Assembly: GCF_900109555.1 (NCBI RefSeq)
Contig: NZ_FNZV01000007.1
Coordinates: forward strand, 149,194 to 213,193
Direction: 5' to 3'
Source: Pacificibacter marinus
GTDB taxonomy: Bacteria; Pseudomonadota; Alphaproteobacteria; Rhodobacterales; Rhodobacteraceae
Length of the DNA: 64,000 nt
A program made the translations under genes and the position numbers. This document shows positions 16,066 to 25,153 of the stretch, in pieces. The notes under the pieces were generated by a model. It was not told where the DNA came from. It saw only the letters and a program-made list of their open reading frames with translations, and searched no databases. Every line of letters begins with the position of its first letter. Positions within the stretch are counted from its first letter, which is position 1.

Positions 16066-17481
16066 ATGCGCGCACCTTTCAAATCTTTGTTTTCAATCCC
16101 CTACGCGCAGAAGTTGTTTTTTCTGACAACGATCCCCCTTTTGCTTGCTGTCGGGGCCATTGCGCTGTTGGTCGCGCATCAATCTCGGGACATGGCAGAC
16201 CGTGAAATTTCAGAGCTGGAAACCCAATTGATTGCGGCCAAACGCGAAGAGTTGCAAAACTATCTACAATTAGCCCGCGCGTCGATTTCAGCGGAATACA
16301 ATCCCGCTGGTCCCAACAATGCCAATGCCAAACTCAAAGTGACGCAAATCCTATCGGCAATGACATTTGGCCGCGAAGGCTATTTCTTTGTCTTTGATTA
16401 TGATGGCACCAATCTGGTGGCCCCGCGCCAAACCGATCTGATCACTCGCAATTGGAAAGACCTGACCGACAGCGAAGGCACTCCAATTGTCAGTACGCTG
16501 ATTGAACAGGCGAAAAATGGCGGCGGGTATCATTCTTATTTATTCCAAAAGCCGTCCACGGGGGCCCAAGCCCGCATGATGGCCTATGTGATTGGCTTGC
16601 AAGACTGGCAATGGGCGATTGGCACGGGGGTCTTTATTGATGATGTGCTCGATTCCGTCGCAGCCGCCCGCGCCCAAGTGGAACAGCGTGTGCGGCGGAC
16701 GTTTTTCTACATCGGCGCGATTGCTTTGGCTGCGGTGTTTATGGTGTTTTTAACAGGCTTGTTTATCACTGTGCGCGAGCGACGCTTGGCAGACGCCAAA
16801 CTCAAAGAGCTGACACAACGCATCTTCGACACCCAAGAAGAAGAGCGCAGCCGCGTGGCTCGTGAATTACACGACGGGATTTCGCAAATCTTGATCGGCG
16901 TGCGGTTTGCGATGGATTTGGCGTGGCGGCGGCTGCAAAAAGGCGATGCCCGCGCCACGGAAAGCCTAGAGAAAAGCGTCGATATGCTGGGCAGCGCCAT
17001 CGGCGAAGTGCGGCGTATTTCGCGTGATCTACGCCCCGGTGTTTTGGATGATCTAGGGCTTGGGCCAGCTTTAAAATCCATGATCGAAGAATTCGAGGCG
17101 CGCACGGGCATTGTCACATCGCTGGAAACTGTGGTGTTTCGCAACAGATTGGATGAAGAAGCCAAAACAGCGCTGTTTCGCATCGCCCAAGAAGCCCTGA
17201 CCAATATTGAACGCCATTCAGGTGCCACGCGGGTCGCCATGAGTCTGCGCGGGCACACAAAAGGGGCAACTTTGATTGTCAGTGACAATGGGCACGGGAT
17301 TGATATTGAGAACAGCAAAGGCCCCGGAATTGGTCTGCGCAATATGGAAGAACGCATGGAGCAACTTGACGGCACCTTGACCATTTCTCATCTGTCGCCC
17401 GGAACAAAGATTGACGCCAGCGTGCCGCTCAAGCATGTACTGCCTCCACCACAGCTTTCGCGACCCACACAAGCGTCATAG
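16066..17481 (+). CDS. Cache-domain sensor histidine kinase (NarL-partner type)
   Basis: A 471-residue membrane kinase from the ATG at 16066 (MRAPFKSLFSIPYAQ); an upstream start at 16012 is less likely. Order: membrane segment (KLFFLTTIPLLLAVGAIALL), a periplasmic single-cache domain (GREGYFFVFDYDGTNLVAPR and QDWQWAIGTGVFIDDV), second membrane segment (FFYIGAIALAAVFMVFLTGL), HisKA_3 dimerisation region with the phosphoacceptor His in RVARELHDGISQILIGV, then HATPase with ALTNIERHSGATRV and GIGLRNMEERM. It probably senses a small carboxylate outside the cell. The response regulator follows 27 bases later and the divergent TRAP operon is the likely target. Confidence 0.88.
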   Translation: MRAPFKSLFSIPYAQKLFFLTTIPLLLAVGAIALLVAHQSRDMADREISELETQLIAAKREELQNYLQLARASISAEYNPAGPNNANAKLKVTQILSAMTFGREGYFFVFDYDGTNLVAPRQTDLITRNWKDLTDSEGTPIVSTLIEQAKNGGGYHSYLFQKPSTGAQARMMAYVIGLQDWQWAIGTGVFIDDVLDSVAAARAQVEQRVRRTFFYIGAIALAAVFMVFLTGLFITVRERRLADAKLKELTQRIFDTQEEERSRVARELHDGISQILIGVRFAMDLAWRRLQKGDARATESLEKSVDMLGSAIGEVRRISRDLRPGVLDDLGLGPALKSMIEEFEARTGIVTSLETVVFRNRLDEEAKTALFRIAQEALTNIERHSGATRVAMSLRGHTKGATLIVSDNGHGIDIENSKGPGIGLRNMEERMEQLDGTLTISHLSPGTKIDASVPLKHVLPPPQLSRPTQAS

Positions 17482-17508
17482 CAGCCCAACCAGACCAAGA
17501 GAACATTT

Positions 17509-18156
17509 ATGCCCTCCAAATCCCCCATTCGTGTGTTGATTGTCGATGACCATCCCATGGTTGCCGAGGGCATCTGCGCGCTGCTTGAAACCTTTGATGA
17601 CATTGAAGTTGTGGGCACTTTGACCAATGGGGTCGAAGCTGTTGCCCATGCGGCCAGCCTGACCCCTGACGTTGTTTTGCTAGATCTCAACATGCCACAA
17701 ATGGGCGGGCTGACGGCAACGGAAATCTTGCTCGAACAACAACCAGAAATGCGCATTTTGATTCTCACAATGCATGACAGTTCTGAATACATTTCAGCCG
17801 CGATGAGCCACGGTGCCGTGGGATACGTGTTGAAAGATGTACCAACCGAACAATTAAAAGATGCAATCGACACGGTCATGACCGGCGAAACCTATCTGTG
17901 CGGCGGGGCGCGTCAAGCGATCCAACCCAAAACACAAGACGGGCGTGAACCTTTGACCGAACGCGAACAAACCGTGCTTTTGGAACTGGCCCAAGGTAAA
18001 TCCAACAAAGACGTGGCTTTGGTTTTGGACATCTCAGTGCGCACGGTGGAAACTCACCGTAAAAACATCAAACGCAAACTTGGCATTTCATCCACTGCTG
18101 GCCTGACCCGTTACGCCATGGAGCACGGCGTTTTACAAGGCTCGGGACGGTTCTAA
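17509..18156 (+). CDS. NarL/FixJ-family response regulator
   Basis: A 215-residue regulator. The receiver domain has the acidic pair in VLIVDDHPMVAEG (about 10-13), the phosphorylation Asp in VVLLDLNMPQMGG (about 58) and the conserved Lys in VLKDVP (about 109). A LuxR-type helix-turn-helix follows (LTEREQTVLLELAQGKSNKD, then VRTVETHRKNIKRKLGI, about 147-200). It is paired with the preceding kinase and probably binds the palindromes at 15862-15943. Confidence 0.9.
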   Translation: MPSKSPIRVLIVDDHPMVAEGICALLETFDDIEVVGTLTNGVEAVAHAASLTPDVVLLDLNMPQMGGLTATEILLEQQPEMRILILTMHDSSEYISAAMSHGAVGYVLKDVPTEQLKDAIDTVMTGETYLCGGARQAIQPKTQDGREPLTEREQTVLLELAQGKSNKDVALVLDISVRTVETHRKNIKRKLGISSTAGLTRYAMEHGVLQGSGRF

Positions 18157-18207
18157 CGCCTGCCGCCTGCCCTGCAAACACGACCTATCATCGCGAAAAC
18201 AGCCCCC

Positions 18208-18236
18208 AAAAAAAGGGCGCAGCCGAAACTGCACCC
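18208..18236 (-). terminator. Terminator after the PhoX-family gene
   Basis: On the minus strand GGGTGCAG pairs with CTGCGCCC across TTTCGG and is followed by TTTTTTT. It lies 58 bases beyond the PhoX stop. Confidence 0.8.
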
Positions 18237-18293
18237 ATATTGTTCTAAAATTAATGTTCTAAAATTTGTCGATCGTTAAAATGTCTTTGGTTT

Positions 18294-20183
18294 TTATCCG
18301 ATTGTCGCACCATCTGTGCGCCAGAACGCCACAACAGAAGAGCGCGGTTTGTTGCCTTCGCCCATGTCAGGCCAAGTGCCCGCAGGGTGCTGCACGCCGA
18401 CAAAGCCAGTCTTTTTATCAGCAGACCAACACAGGCCGGTCACTTCGGCACCATAAGGCACAGTCATGAAGCGTGCGATTTCGCCGGTTTCAGGATCGCC
18501 AACCAACATCTGGTTGTTGCCCATGCCCTCAAATTCGCCTTCGTTGCTGTAATCACCGTCCGTTTGGATCCAAAGCATCCCGTCAGACGAGAATGCCATG
18601 CCGTCAGGTGAGTTGAACATGTTGCCAGCGTTCACGTTATCTGACCCCGCATATGCGTTGTCGTAAACGTCTGGATTGCCAGCCATCACATACAAATCCC
18701 AAGCAAATGTATCTGCCGCGTGGCTTTCATCATCAGGGGTCCAGCGCACGATTTGCCCGTAGTTATTGGTCTCACGTGGGTTCACCGCATCAACAGATGT
18801 GTCATCACCACCCGCGTTTGGCTTGACGCCGCGGTTTTTGTTGTTGGTCAGCGCACAGTATGCTTCTACCTTCAATGGGTTAGAGGCAACCCATTCAGGA
18901 CGATCCATTGTCGTCGCACCAACGGCAGAGGCCGCCATACGTGTAAAACACAAGATTTCGGCCATAGACATGCCCGTTGTTTCAGGCGTTAAAGCCAACC
19001 ATTCCCCTGTCAGGTCATCGTTGAATTTAGCCGCATAAAGCGTGCCGTCATCCAAGATACCCTCTGGCGATGTGCCCATGGCCCATGTGTTTGTAGACAC
19101 GTATTTGTACAAATACTCACCGCGCTCATCATCGCCCATGTAAACCACAACGCGACCATCGGCAGCGTGAACCATTTCAGCATTTTCGTGCTTGAAGCGA
19201 CCCAATGCAGAGCGTTTGATTGGTGTGGATGTTGGGTCTGCAGGGTTAATCTCTGTCACGAAACCATGGCGGTTCGGCTCGTTTGGCTCTTGGGACAGAT
19301 CGTAGCGTGGATCGAATTTCTCGTAGGCGTAGCGTCCTTCACCACCGATACCGTAGCGCACTTCGCCCGCAGTTGCTTCGTGCTCGGATGTCGCGCCAAA
19401 GTAGCCGTTAAAGTTTTCTTCACACGTCAGATACGTGTCCCAAAGCGTCCGGCCAGAACCACAGTTGTTCATTGTGCCTTTGACCGTTTTGCCTTCGGGG
19501 TCTGCATTGGTTTTCACCAAATCGGATCCGGCAAGCGGACCAGCAATCAGCATTTCAGTTTCATGTGTGATGCGGCGGTTGTATTTTGAATCGACCACAA
19601 CTGCGAAGCCTTGGGCCGCTGGCGCGATTTCCATGACGGTCACACCTTGCAGGTTTTTCAAAAGTTGAACTTCATCTGCTGTGCGTGGCATGCCTTCAGC
19701 CTCGGCTGGCAAGTTCACTTTTGGGTTCACGTATTCGGAGTTCACAGTGATCAACTGCTTGCCGTCAACTTCGAACAACTCCATGCCATCAGTGTTTTCG
19801 CCGAACACTTTGTCTGACATTTCAACAGCGACACCGTTTTCATGGGTAAATGCGTCTTTGGCATCGGACCATAGCGCATCGCCCCAGCGCACAAGCACGT
19901 TTGACTCGTAACCTGTCGGCACGTGGATCAAATCGTCTGTCGCGATGTCGATGGGTTTGAACGCGAATTTCATGTGGCCGTCAGCTTTGGCCGCAGTCGT
20001 GGATGAAAACAGACCCGTGCCCATAACCGCCGCGCCCGACCCAAATGCCAATGCACCACCAAGGAAACCACGGCGTGACACGGCGCGATCGACCACGGCG
20101 TCAAAGCCATTGGTGTCTACACGTGGGTCGCGCATTTCATCGAAATCATCCCAAGACAGGTCTACGATATCGGTCTTTTTCAT
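18294..20183 (-). CDS. PhoX-family (DUF839) secreted phosphatase-like protein
   Basis: A 629-residue protein. The Tat signal (SRRGFLGGALAFGSGAAVMG, twin Arg at 37-38) follows a 35-residue polar extension that is usual in this family. The body has DUF839/PhoX features: NCGSGRTLWDTYLTCEENFN (around 245), the acidic metal-binding segments DERGEYLYKYVS and SPDGMAFSSDGMLWIQTDGD, and the C-terminal MTVPYGAEVTGLCWSADKKT. PhoX enzymes are periplasmic Ca2+/Fe3+ alkaline phosphatases, a main route of organic phosphate use in marine bacteria. The ATG at 20183 is chosen for its position before MKKTDIVDLSWDDF. A half Pho-box-like CTGTCAT occurs near 20280 but no convincing full box. Confidence 0.85.
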   Translation of the reverse strand: MKKTDIVDLSWDDFDEMRDPRVDTNGFDAVVDRAVSRRGFLGGALAFGSGAAVMGTGLFSSTTAAKADGHMKFAFKPIDIATDDLIHVPTGYESNVLVRWGDALWSDAKDAFTHENGVAVEMSDKVFGENTDGMELFEVDGKQLITVNSEYVNPKVNLPAEAEGMPRTADEVQLLKNLQGVTVMEIAPAAQGFAVVVDSKYNRRITHETEMLIAGPLAGSDLVKTNADPEGKTVKGTMNNCGSGRTLWDTYLTCEENFNGYFGATSEHEATAGEVRYGIGGEGRYAYEKFDPRYDLSQEPNEPNRHGFVTEINPADPTSTPIKRSALGRFKHENAEMVHAADGRVVVYMGDDERGEYLYKYVSTNTWAMGTSPEGILDDGTLYAAKFNDDLTGEWLALTPETTGMSMAEILCFTRMAASAVGATTMDRPEWVASNPLKVEAYCALTNNKNRGVKPNAGGDDTSVDAVNPRETNNYGQIVRWTPDDESHAADTFAWDLYVMAGNPDVYDNAYAGSDNVNAGNMFNSPDGMAFSSDGMLWIQTDGDYSNEGEFEGMGNNQMLVGDPETGEIARFMTVPYGAEVTGLCWSADKKTGFVGVQHPAGTWPDMGEGNKPRSSVVAFWRTDGATIG

Positions 20184-20423
20184 GGCTACTACTCTTTTTG
20201 CTGTGATAAATACGTTCGCGAGACACGTGAACATCATCGGCAATTTACCGAGACACTGTAACGCCGCGACAACGCCAATATGACAGTTGTATGAATCCAT
20301 ATTTTCATGGCCCGCACGCAGGTTAAAAAGCTTTATTTCAGCACCATAGGTTTGGCCTCTGACTTGCTTAAACAGCCAATATATGATTGATTAAAACCAT
20401 AAAAATATCGGAGTTTTAAACCT

Positions 20424-20987
20424 ATGCGTCCATTTTTACACGCTTTTATCCAAAATCCTTTTACAACCATACCTCCCCTTGTCTCACTTGGTCGCGTCAG
20501 TGCGCTGTGCGCCTTGATTAGTGTTTCGGCCCCCGTAACAGCGCAGGCCGAAAACCTTTTAACGTTTGATGACCTTGATCAAATTGAATCCCTTTTGGGC
20601 GGCTTTGGGTCTGTCTCGCGAGACACCGATGGCGAAGATATTGCAATGTTTCGCGGTCGTATTGACGGGGCAAAATACGCCCTGCATTTTTATGATTGCG
20701 AAGGTATGAACGCCTGCAAATCCGCCTCATTCTCAGCATTCTTCAACGGCGACGCCTTTCGCACAGATCTAAAAGCAGTAAATGCCTTTAATTCAGAGTA
20801 TCGCTTTGGAACGGCCTCTATAGATGAAGATGGCGATTTGGAATTGGGGTATTCATTCACCCTCTTTGGTGGGATTTCTCGCCAAACATTTGATGACACA
20901 ATCGATTGGTGGCGGGTCGTTTTACATGACGGCACATCGTTTTTTGCGTCTGACACCGATCCAAGTTCACAAGAGTCCGATTTATAA
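20424..20987 (+). CDS. YbjN domain-containing exported protein
   Basis: A 187-residue protein with a long N-terminal signal-like region ending near APVTAQAEN. It is followed by a YbjN-like domain: LTFDDLDQIESLLGGFGSVS, IDGAKYALHFYDCEGMNACK and a long helix FNSEYRFGTASIDEDGDLEL. The two cysteines (CEGMNAC) may form a disulfide in the periplasm. YbjN proteins are sensory-transduction-regulator-like folds of unknown role. It stands alone, upstream of the ilv leader. Confidence 0.72.
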   Translation: MRPFLHAFIQNPFTTIPPLVSLGRVSALCALISVSAPVTAQAENLLTFDDLDQIESLLGGFGSVSRDTDGEDIAMFRGRIDGAKYALHFYDCEGMNACKSASFSAFFNGDAFRTDLKAVNAFNSEYRFGTASIDEDGDLELGYSFTLFGGISRQTFDDTIDWWRVVLHDGTSFFASDTDPSSQESDL

Positions 20988-21200
20988 CAATCGCCAAAAC
21001 CAAGGTGGACCAAACCGTGATTGCAGATCATGTTTTGGTCCACAACACGGCATAAATTGTTGAAATCAACATCCAAACCTGAAAATTCGCAACTTTATTG
21101 CGATAAAAGTTTCGCCAGAGACACATTATTCACCGCATTAGCGGTTGACGCCCCCGATTGTCACAAATAATGTCACTTTAGCAAAAGGGAGCTCGAAGCC

Positions 21201-21248
21201 ATGTCAGGCATCGTCGTACTAATTAGGAAAGAGCGCATGGGCCGGTAA
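21201..21248 (+). CDS. ilv operon leader peptide (15 residues)
   Basis: A short frame MSGIVVLIRKERMGR with an AAGGGAG ribosome binding site. Codons 4-8 are Ile-Val-Val-Leu-Ile, five branched-chain residues in a row (21210-21224). It ends just inside the first arm of a hairpin and is followed by a strong terminator 41 bases before ilvB. This is the layout of a branched-chain amino acid attenuator: ribosome stalling at these codons when Ile, Val or Leu is scarce would prevent termination. Confidence 0.82.
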   Translation: MSGIVVLIRKERMGR

Positions 21249-21299
21249 CGGTTGACCATATTGGTTCCCATGCGCCCCCGAAAATCGGGGGCTTTTTTA
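21233..21299 (+). terminator. ilv attenuator: alternative hairpin and terminator
   Basis: GCGCATGGG (21233-21241, inside the leader peptide codons) pairs perfectly with CCCATGCGC (21267-21275). The terminator GCCCCCG (21274-21280) pairs with CGGGGGC (21286-21292) and is followed by TTTTTT. The two overlap by two bases, so they may compete or stack. Position and leader peptide content support transcription attenuation of ilvBN. Confidence 0.8.
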
Positions 21300-21339
21300 T
21301 TGCTAGAATTTGAGTGACGCGTGAGACGGAGAGAATAAG

Positions 21340-23088
21340 ATGACACGGCAAATGACCGGAGCGGAAATGGTAGTTCAAGCCCTGAAAGATCAGGGCGTGG
21401 ACACGATATTTGGCTATCCGGGGGGCGCGGTCCTTCCGGTTTACGATGCAATTTTCCAGCAAAATGACATCAAACATGTGTTGGTGCGCCATGAACAGGC
21501 CGCGATCCACGCCGCCGAAGGCTATGCGCGCTCAACTGGCAAAGTGGGTGTCGCTCTTGTGACCTCTGGCCCAGGTGCCACAAACGCTGTGACGGGCCTC
21601 ACCGATGCTTTGCTCGATTCCATTCCGCTTGTCGTCTTCTCAGGTCAAGTGCCAACATTCATGATTGGTACAGACGGGTTCCAAGAGGCCGATACCATCG
21701 GCATCACCCGTCCCTGCACCAAACACAACTGGTTGGTCAAAGACACTGACGCATTGGCAGACACCATCCACCAAGCGTTCCATGTGGCCACCTCTGGTCG
21801 CCCCGGCCCTGTTTTGATCGACCTGCCCAAAGACGTGCAGTTCGCCGATGGCACGTATGTTGAACCCGCAAAAGCGCGTGTGAGCCATTACCAGCCCAAG
21901 AAAAAAGCAGACATCGAACAGATCAACGATCTGGTTGCCCTGTTGGAAAAAGCTGAACGCCCCGTGTTTTACACGGGTGGCGGCGTGATCAACTCTGGCC
22001 CAGCCGCATCACAATTGTTGCGCGAATTGGTTGAAGCCACTGGTTTCCCGATCACATCCACTTTGATGGGCCTTGGCGCCTACCCTGCGTCCGGCAAACA
22101 TTGGCTGGGTATGCTCGGCATGCATGGGCTGTATGAGGCCAACTTGGCGATGCACGGTTGTGATTTGATGATCAACATCGGCGCACGTTTTGATGACCGC
22201 ATCACTGGTCGCTTGGACGCCTTTTCACCAAACTCCAAGAAAATCCACGTCGATATTGATCCATCGTCCTTGAACAAAGTCATCCAAGTTGACCTGCCAG
22301 TTGTTGGCGATGTTGCACATGTTTTGGAAGACATTCTCAAAGTGTGGAAATCACGTGGCCGCAAAACGCAAAACATCGGCGCTTGGACTGCACAAATCGA
22401 CAAATGGCGTGACGTGCGGTGCCTCAGCTACACCCAATCCGGATCTATCATTAAGCCGCAATATGCATTGCAGCGATTGGAAGAACTGACCAAAGGCATG
22501 GACCGCTACATCACCACCGAAGTGGGCCAGCACCAAATGTGGGCGGCACAATATTTGGGCTTTGAAGACCCCAATCGTTGGATGACATCCGGCGGATTGG
22601 GCACGATGGGCTATGGTTTCCCTGCGTCCATTGGGGTGCAAGTGGCCCATCCTGACAGTCTTGTGATCAATGTCGCTGGCGAAGCATCTTGGTTGATGAA
22701 CATGCAAGAAATGGGCACCGCGATGCAGTATAAACTGCCCGTGAAACAATTCATTTTGAATAATGAACGTCTTGGCATGGTGCGCCAATGGCAGCAATTG
22801 CTGCACGGCGAGCGCTACAGCTCATCATGGTCCGACGCCCTGCCCGATTTCGTAAAATTGGCCGAAGCCTTTGGCGCGAAAGGCATTCAAGTGTCTGACC
22901 CCAAAGATTTGGACGACGCTTTGATGGAAATGATCAAATACGATGGCCCTGTAATCATGGATTGTTTGGTCGAAAAGCACGAAAACTGCTTGCCAATGAT
23001 CCCATCAGGCAAGCCGCACAACGAAATGCTGCTGGGGGATGCGCCGACAGAAGACGCGATTAAATCCGACGGCGCGGTTTTGGTATAA
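21340..23088 (+). CDS. ilvB: Acetolactate synthase large (catalytic) subunit
   Basis: A 582-residue thiamine-diphosphate enzyme making acetolactate or acetohydroxybutyrate, the first common step of Val/Leu/Ile synthesis. The N-terminus MTGAEMVVQALKDQGVDTIF, then FGYPGGAVLPVYDA, with the catalytic Glu in RHEQAAIHAAEGYAR (about 49), is typical. The ThDP-binding region is seen near GEASWLMNMQEMGTAMQYKL with NNERLGMVRQWQ (about 445-490). It is preceded by the attenuator and followed 11 bases later by the regulatory subunit. E. coli naming would be ilvI. Confidence 0.95.
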   Translation: MTRQMTGAEMVVQALKDQGVDTIFGYPGGAVLPVYDAIFQQNDIKHVLVRHEQAAIHAAEGYARSTGKVGVALVTSGPGATNAVTGLTDALLDSIPLVVFSGQVPTFMIGTDGFQEADTIGITRPCTKHNWLVKDTDALADTIHQAFHVATSGRPGPVLIDLPKDVQFADGTYVEPAKARVSHYQPKKKADIEQINDLVALLEKAERPVFYTGGGVINSGPAASQLLRELVEATGFPITSTLMGLGAYPASGKHWLGMLGMHGLYEANLAMHGCDLMINIGARFDDRITGRLDAFSPNSKKIHVDIDPSSLNKVIQVDLPVVGDVAHVLEDILKVWKSRGRKTQNIGAWTAQIDKWRDVRCLSYTQSGSIIKPQYALQRLEELTKGMDRYITTEVGQHQMWAAQYLGFEDPNRWMTSGGLGTMGYGFPASIGVQVAHPDSLVINVAGEASWLMNMQEMGTAMQYKLPVKQFILNNERLGMVRQWQQLLHGERYSSSWSDALPDFVKLAEAFGAKGIQVSDPKDLDDALMEMIKYDGPVIMDCLVEKHENCLPMIPSGKPHNEMLLGDAPTEDAIKSDGAVLV

Positions 23089-23099
23089 AGGAAAACATC

Positions 23100-23666
23100 A
23101 TGTCTGCACTTCATATCAAAAAAGGCTCATCAAGCCATTCAGCTTACAATCTACGTGATCCCAATGGCGAGATCATCGAAAAGCACACTTTGGCCGTTTT
23201 GGTCGAAAACGAACCCGGTGTTTTGGCACGTGTGATCGGCCTGTTCTCGGGGCGTGGCTACAACATCGAGAGCCTTACAGTGGCCGAGGTGGACCACAAA
23301 GGACACCGCTCGCGCATCACCATCGTCACCACGGGCACACCCAATGTGATTGTACAAATCAAGGCGCAGTTGGGGCGGATCGTGCCCGTGCATGATGTGC
23401 ATGATTTAACGGTCGAAGGCGGCTCTGTTGAACGCGAGCTTGCACTATTCAAGGTGCACGGCACTGGGGACAAACGGATCGAAGCCCTGCGTTTGGCTGA
23501 AATCTTTCGTGCCAATGTAGTCGATAGCACGCTGGAAAGCTTTGTGTTTGAAATGACTGGGACATCAGAAAAAATCGATGCTTTTGCAGATTTGATGCGG
23601 CCTTTAGGCTTGATTGAGACGGCACGCACCGGCGTTGCAGCGCTATCGCGCGGCACAATCGCATAG
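23100..23666 (+). CDS. ilvN: Acetolactate synthase small (regulatory) subunit
   Basis: A 188-residue regulatory subunit. The N-terminal ACT domain reads TLAVLVENEPGVLARVIGLF followed by SGRGYNIESLTV (about 30-62), where valine feedback binds. The C-terminal ALS_ss domain includes RELALFKVHG and the FRANVVDSTLESFVFEMTGT region. An extra 20-residue N-terminal extension (KKGSSSHSAYNLRDPNG) is common in alphaproteobacteria. The gene follows ilvB by 11 bases with an AAGGAAAA ribosome binding site; a terminator follows. E. coli equivalent ilvH. Confidence 0.94.
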   Translation: MSALHIKKGSSSHSAYNLRDPNGEIIEKHTLAVLVENEPGVLARVIGLFSGRGYNIESLTVAEVDHKGHRSRITIVTTGTPNVIVQIKAQLGRIVPVHDVHDLTVEGGSVERELALFKVHGTGDKRIEALRLAEIFRANVVDSTLESFVFEMTGTSEKIDAFADLMRPLGLIETARTGVAALSRGTIA

Positions 23667-23698
23667 ACTTGACGCAAACCACATAGATCAAAAATACG

Positions 23699-23731
23699 AA
23701 AAACGCGGCCAGATTTGAGCCGCGTTTTTTA
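23699..23731 (+). terminator. Terminator after ilvBN
   Basis: AACGCGGC pairs with GCCGCGTT across about 10 bases and ends in TTTTTT. It lies 33 bases after the ilvN stop. Confidence 0.85.
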
Positions 23732-23778
23732 TGTGTCACACAACCTGACACACCCGTGCAGGCCGGTTTAACTGATGC

Positions 23779-24615
23779 CTATTTATGCTCACCTTTGAAA
23801 AACAACTGCGCTGTCGCACTGAGAGTATCGACATGTTTGTGGCCAAGAATATGGCGCGCTTTAAGCATTGCCGCCATGGTGGGATCAATCTGTTCAATCA
23901 ATACAGGCTCATACAGGGAACTTTTACTGGTGAACCGTTGCGTCACGATAGACACACCATGCAAAAAACGCGAATTTCCAAGATAGGCAAATTCGACAAA
24001 TCCCATATTCCACAACGGCAAATTGCGCACCATAGATAGAAATGAAAATCCTGTGGGGTGCTGAAAAAACATGCCGTCGATACGACGCTCGTGCCCAGCT
24101 ATCGGCAAGCCCAACTCATCAGACCGCGACCGTGCCAGTATTCCAGTAACCCCCATAGATCCGCGTGCATCCGACTTCAGACACACCAAATTAACCGTTA
24201 TATATCCATCACCTACAAAAGACCGACGATAAAAGAGATATGGCCCAGGAATGAGCTTTGTCTCATCCACTTGTGCAATTTTTTGCCTGCGCACGGCCTC
24301 TGAAATTGGGGACTGACCCTCTCTTTCGGTCTGATCCCGTTTCAATTTTTCAAGCGGTTCTAACAAAATGCGCCCATCGACTTTAAAAAATGTGCAAATT
24401 TTATGTAAAACATCAGGACGCGGAAAGGCATCGCCGCTCAAGTACCGATTGTATTGCGTGCGATTGATCCCAAGTTCGCGACAAAGCTGCGCTATGGACG
24501 GGGCCGATTGACTAAGTTCACGCAGATTTGCTCCAAAAACGGACCGCAAATAGGTTGGCTCCGAAGAGGCCACGCTGTCGCCATCATTCTGTCCTGCAAT
24601 CCCAGAAAACCCCAT
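23779..24615 (-). CDS. XRE-family transcriptional regulator
   Basis: A 278-residue regulator from the ATG at 24615, preceded by AAAGGTGGGG. An N-terminal helix-turn-helix (about residues 25-85) reads LRELSQSAPSIAQLCRELGI then NRTQYNRYLSGDAFPRPDVL. The remaining 190 residues form an unrecognised ligand or sensing domain, with LIPGPYLFYRRSFVGDGYIT and GMFFQHPTGFSFLSMVRNLP. Alternating GCGTC/GACGC repeats in its upstream region (24746-24773) may be its operator. Target unknown. Confidence 0.8.
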   Translation of the reverse strand: MGFSGIAGQNDGDSVASSEPTYLRSVFGANLRELSQSAPSIAQLCRELGINRTQYNRYLSGDAFPRPDVLHKICTFFKVDGRILLEPLEKLKRDQTEREGQSPISEAVRRQKIAQVDETKLIPGPYLFYRRSFVGDGYITVNLVCLKSDARGSMGVTGILARSRSDELGLPIAGHERRIDGMFFQHPTGFSFLSMVRNLPLWNMGFVEFAYLGNSRFLHGVSIVTQRFTSKSSLYEPVLIEQIDPTMAAMLKARHILGHKHVDTLSATAQLFFKGEHK

Positions 24616-24745
24616 AACATCCCCACCTTTCAAATTTACGAACGCAAGAGACGCTAAGTAGCGCCAGTCAAAACACCTTAATACAATTAGATTTAAGCAA
24701 TATACTTACGTGTTGTTCAACCAATTGCAAGTTTTCAAGTTAATA

Positions 24746-24773
24746 GCGTCATGTGCAGACGCCAATCAGCGTC
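24746..24773. promoter_or_regulatory. Alternating GCGTC/GACGC repeats upstream of the XRE regulator
   Basis: GCGTC (24746-24750), GACGC (24758-24762) and GCGTC (24769-24773) form two overlapping dyads with 7- and 6-base spacers. They lie between the leftward XRE gene and the rightward small gene at 24869. An operator for either gene is plausible but unproven. Confidence 0.35.
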
Positions 24774-24868
24774 AAGTTACGTTGAGGTAAGACACATTTC
24801 GACAGATATCCGTCACAAAACCATTATGTAAAACATAGGGATAGATTTTTTAATTAGTGGTGATTGTT

Positions 24869-25153
24869 ATGTTTGGTATCGTTCTGTGGTCAGACCCTAA
24901 AAGACAAAAAGCAATTGTTTGGTGCGAAGATTGCGCAAAATTGGCCTATGCGTCAGCGTCAGACATCATGATTGATGACAGTGAAACTCTGTCCATTGGG
25001 GATTTGGTACAATTTACTTTGGTCACATTTGGCGACTTTAGGGGCTGCACAAACTTAACGTTGTTAGATTCCAAAATCGCACCGAATATCAGTGAGCATT
25101 TGCTGAGAGCCGCTTCAAATACACAACCAAATCTGCGCGTCGTAAACGGCTAA
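24869..25153 (+). CDS. Small conserved hypothetical protein
   Basis: A 94-residue protein starting MFGIVLWSDPKRQKAIVWCE. The first 60 residues look like a small beta-barrel (alternating hydrophobic strands, then LSIGDLVQFTLVTFGDFRGC), and two cysteines form a CxxC-like pair in WCEDCAKLAY (about 19-22). It vaguely recalls cold-shock/OB-like folds, but no family can be named. The ATG at 24869 is chosen over GTG codons at 24857/24860. Divergent from the XRE regulator. Confidence 0.55.
   Translation: MFGIVLWSDPKRQKAIVWCEDCAKLAYASASDIMIDDSETLSIGDLVQFTLVTFGDFRGCTNLTLLDSKIAPNISEHLLRAASNTQPNLRVVNG

Noticed and set aside
16707..17384. 225-codon minus-strand frame inside the histidine kinase gene
   Set aside because: Shadow frame, rich in Ser/Arg as expected for antisense of this codon usage.
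20270..20300. Pho box upstream of the PhoX-family gene
   Set aside because: Only one CTGTCAT half-site; the expected second repeat 11 bases later is absent.
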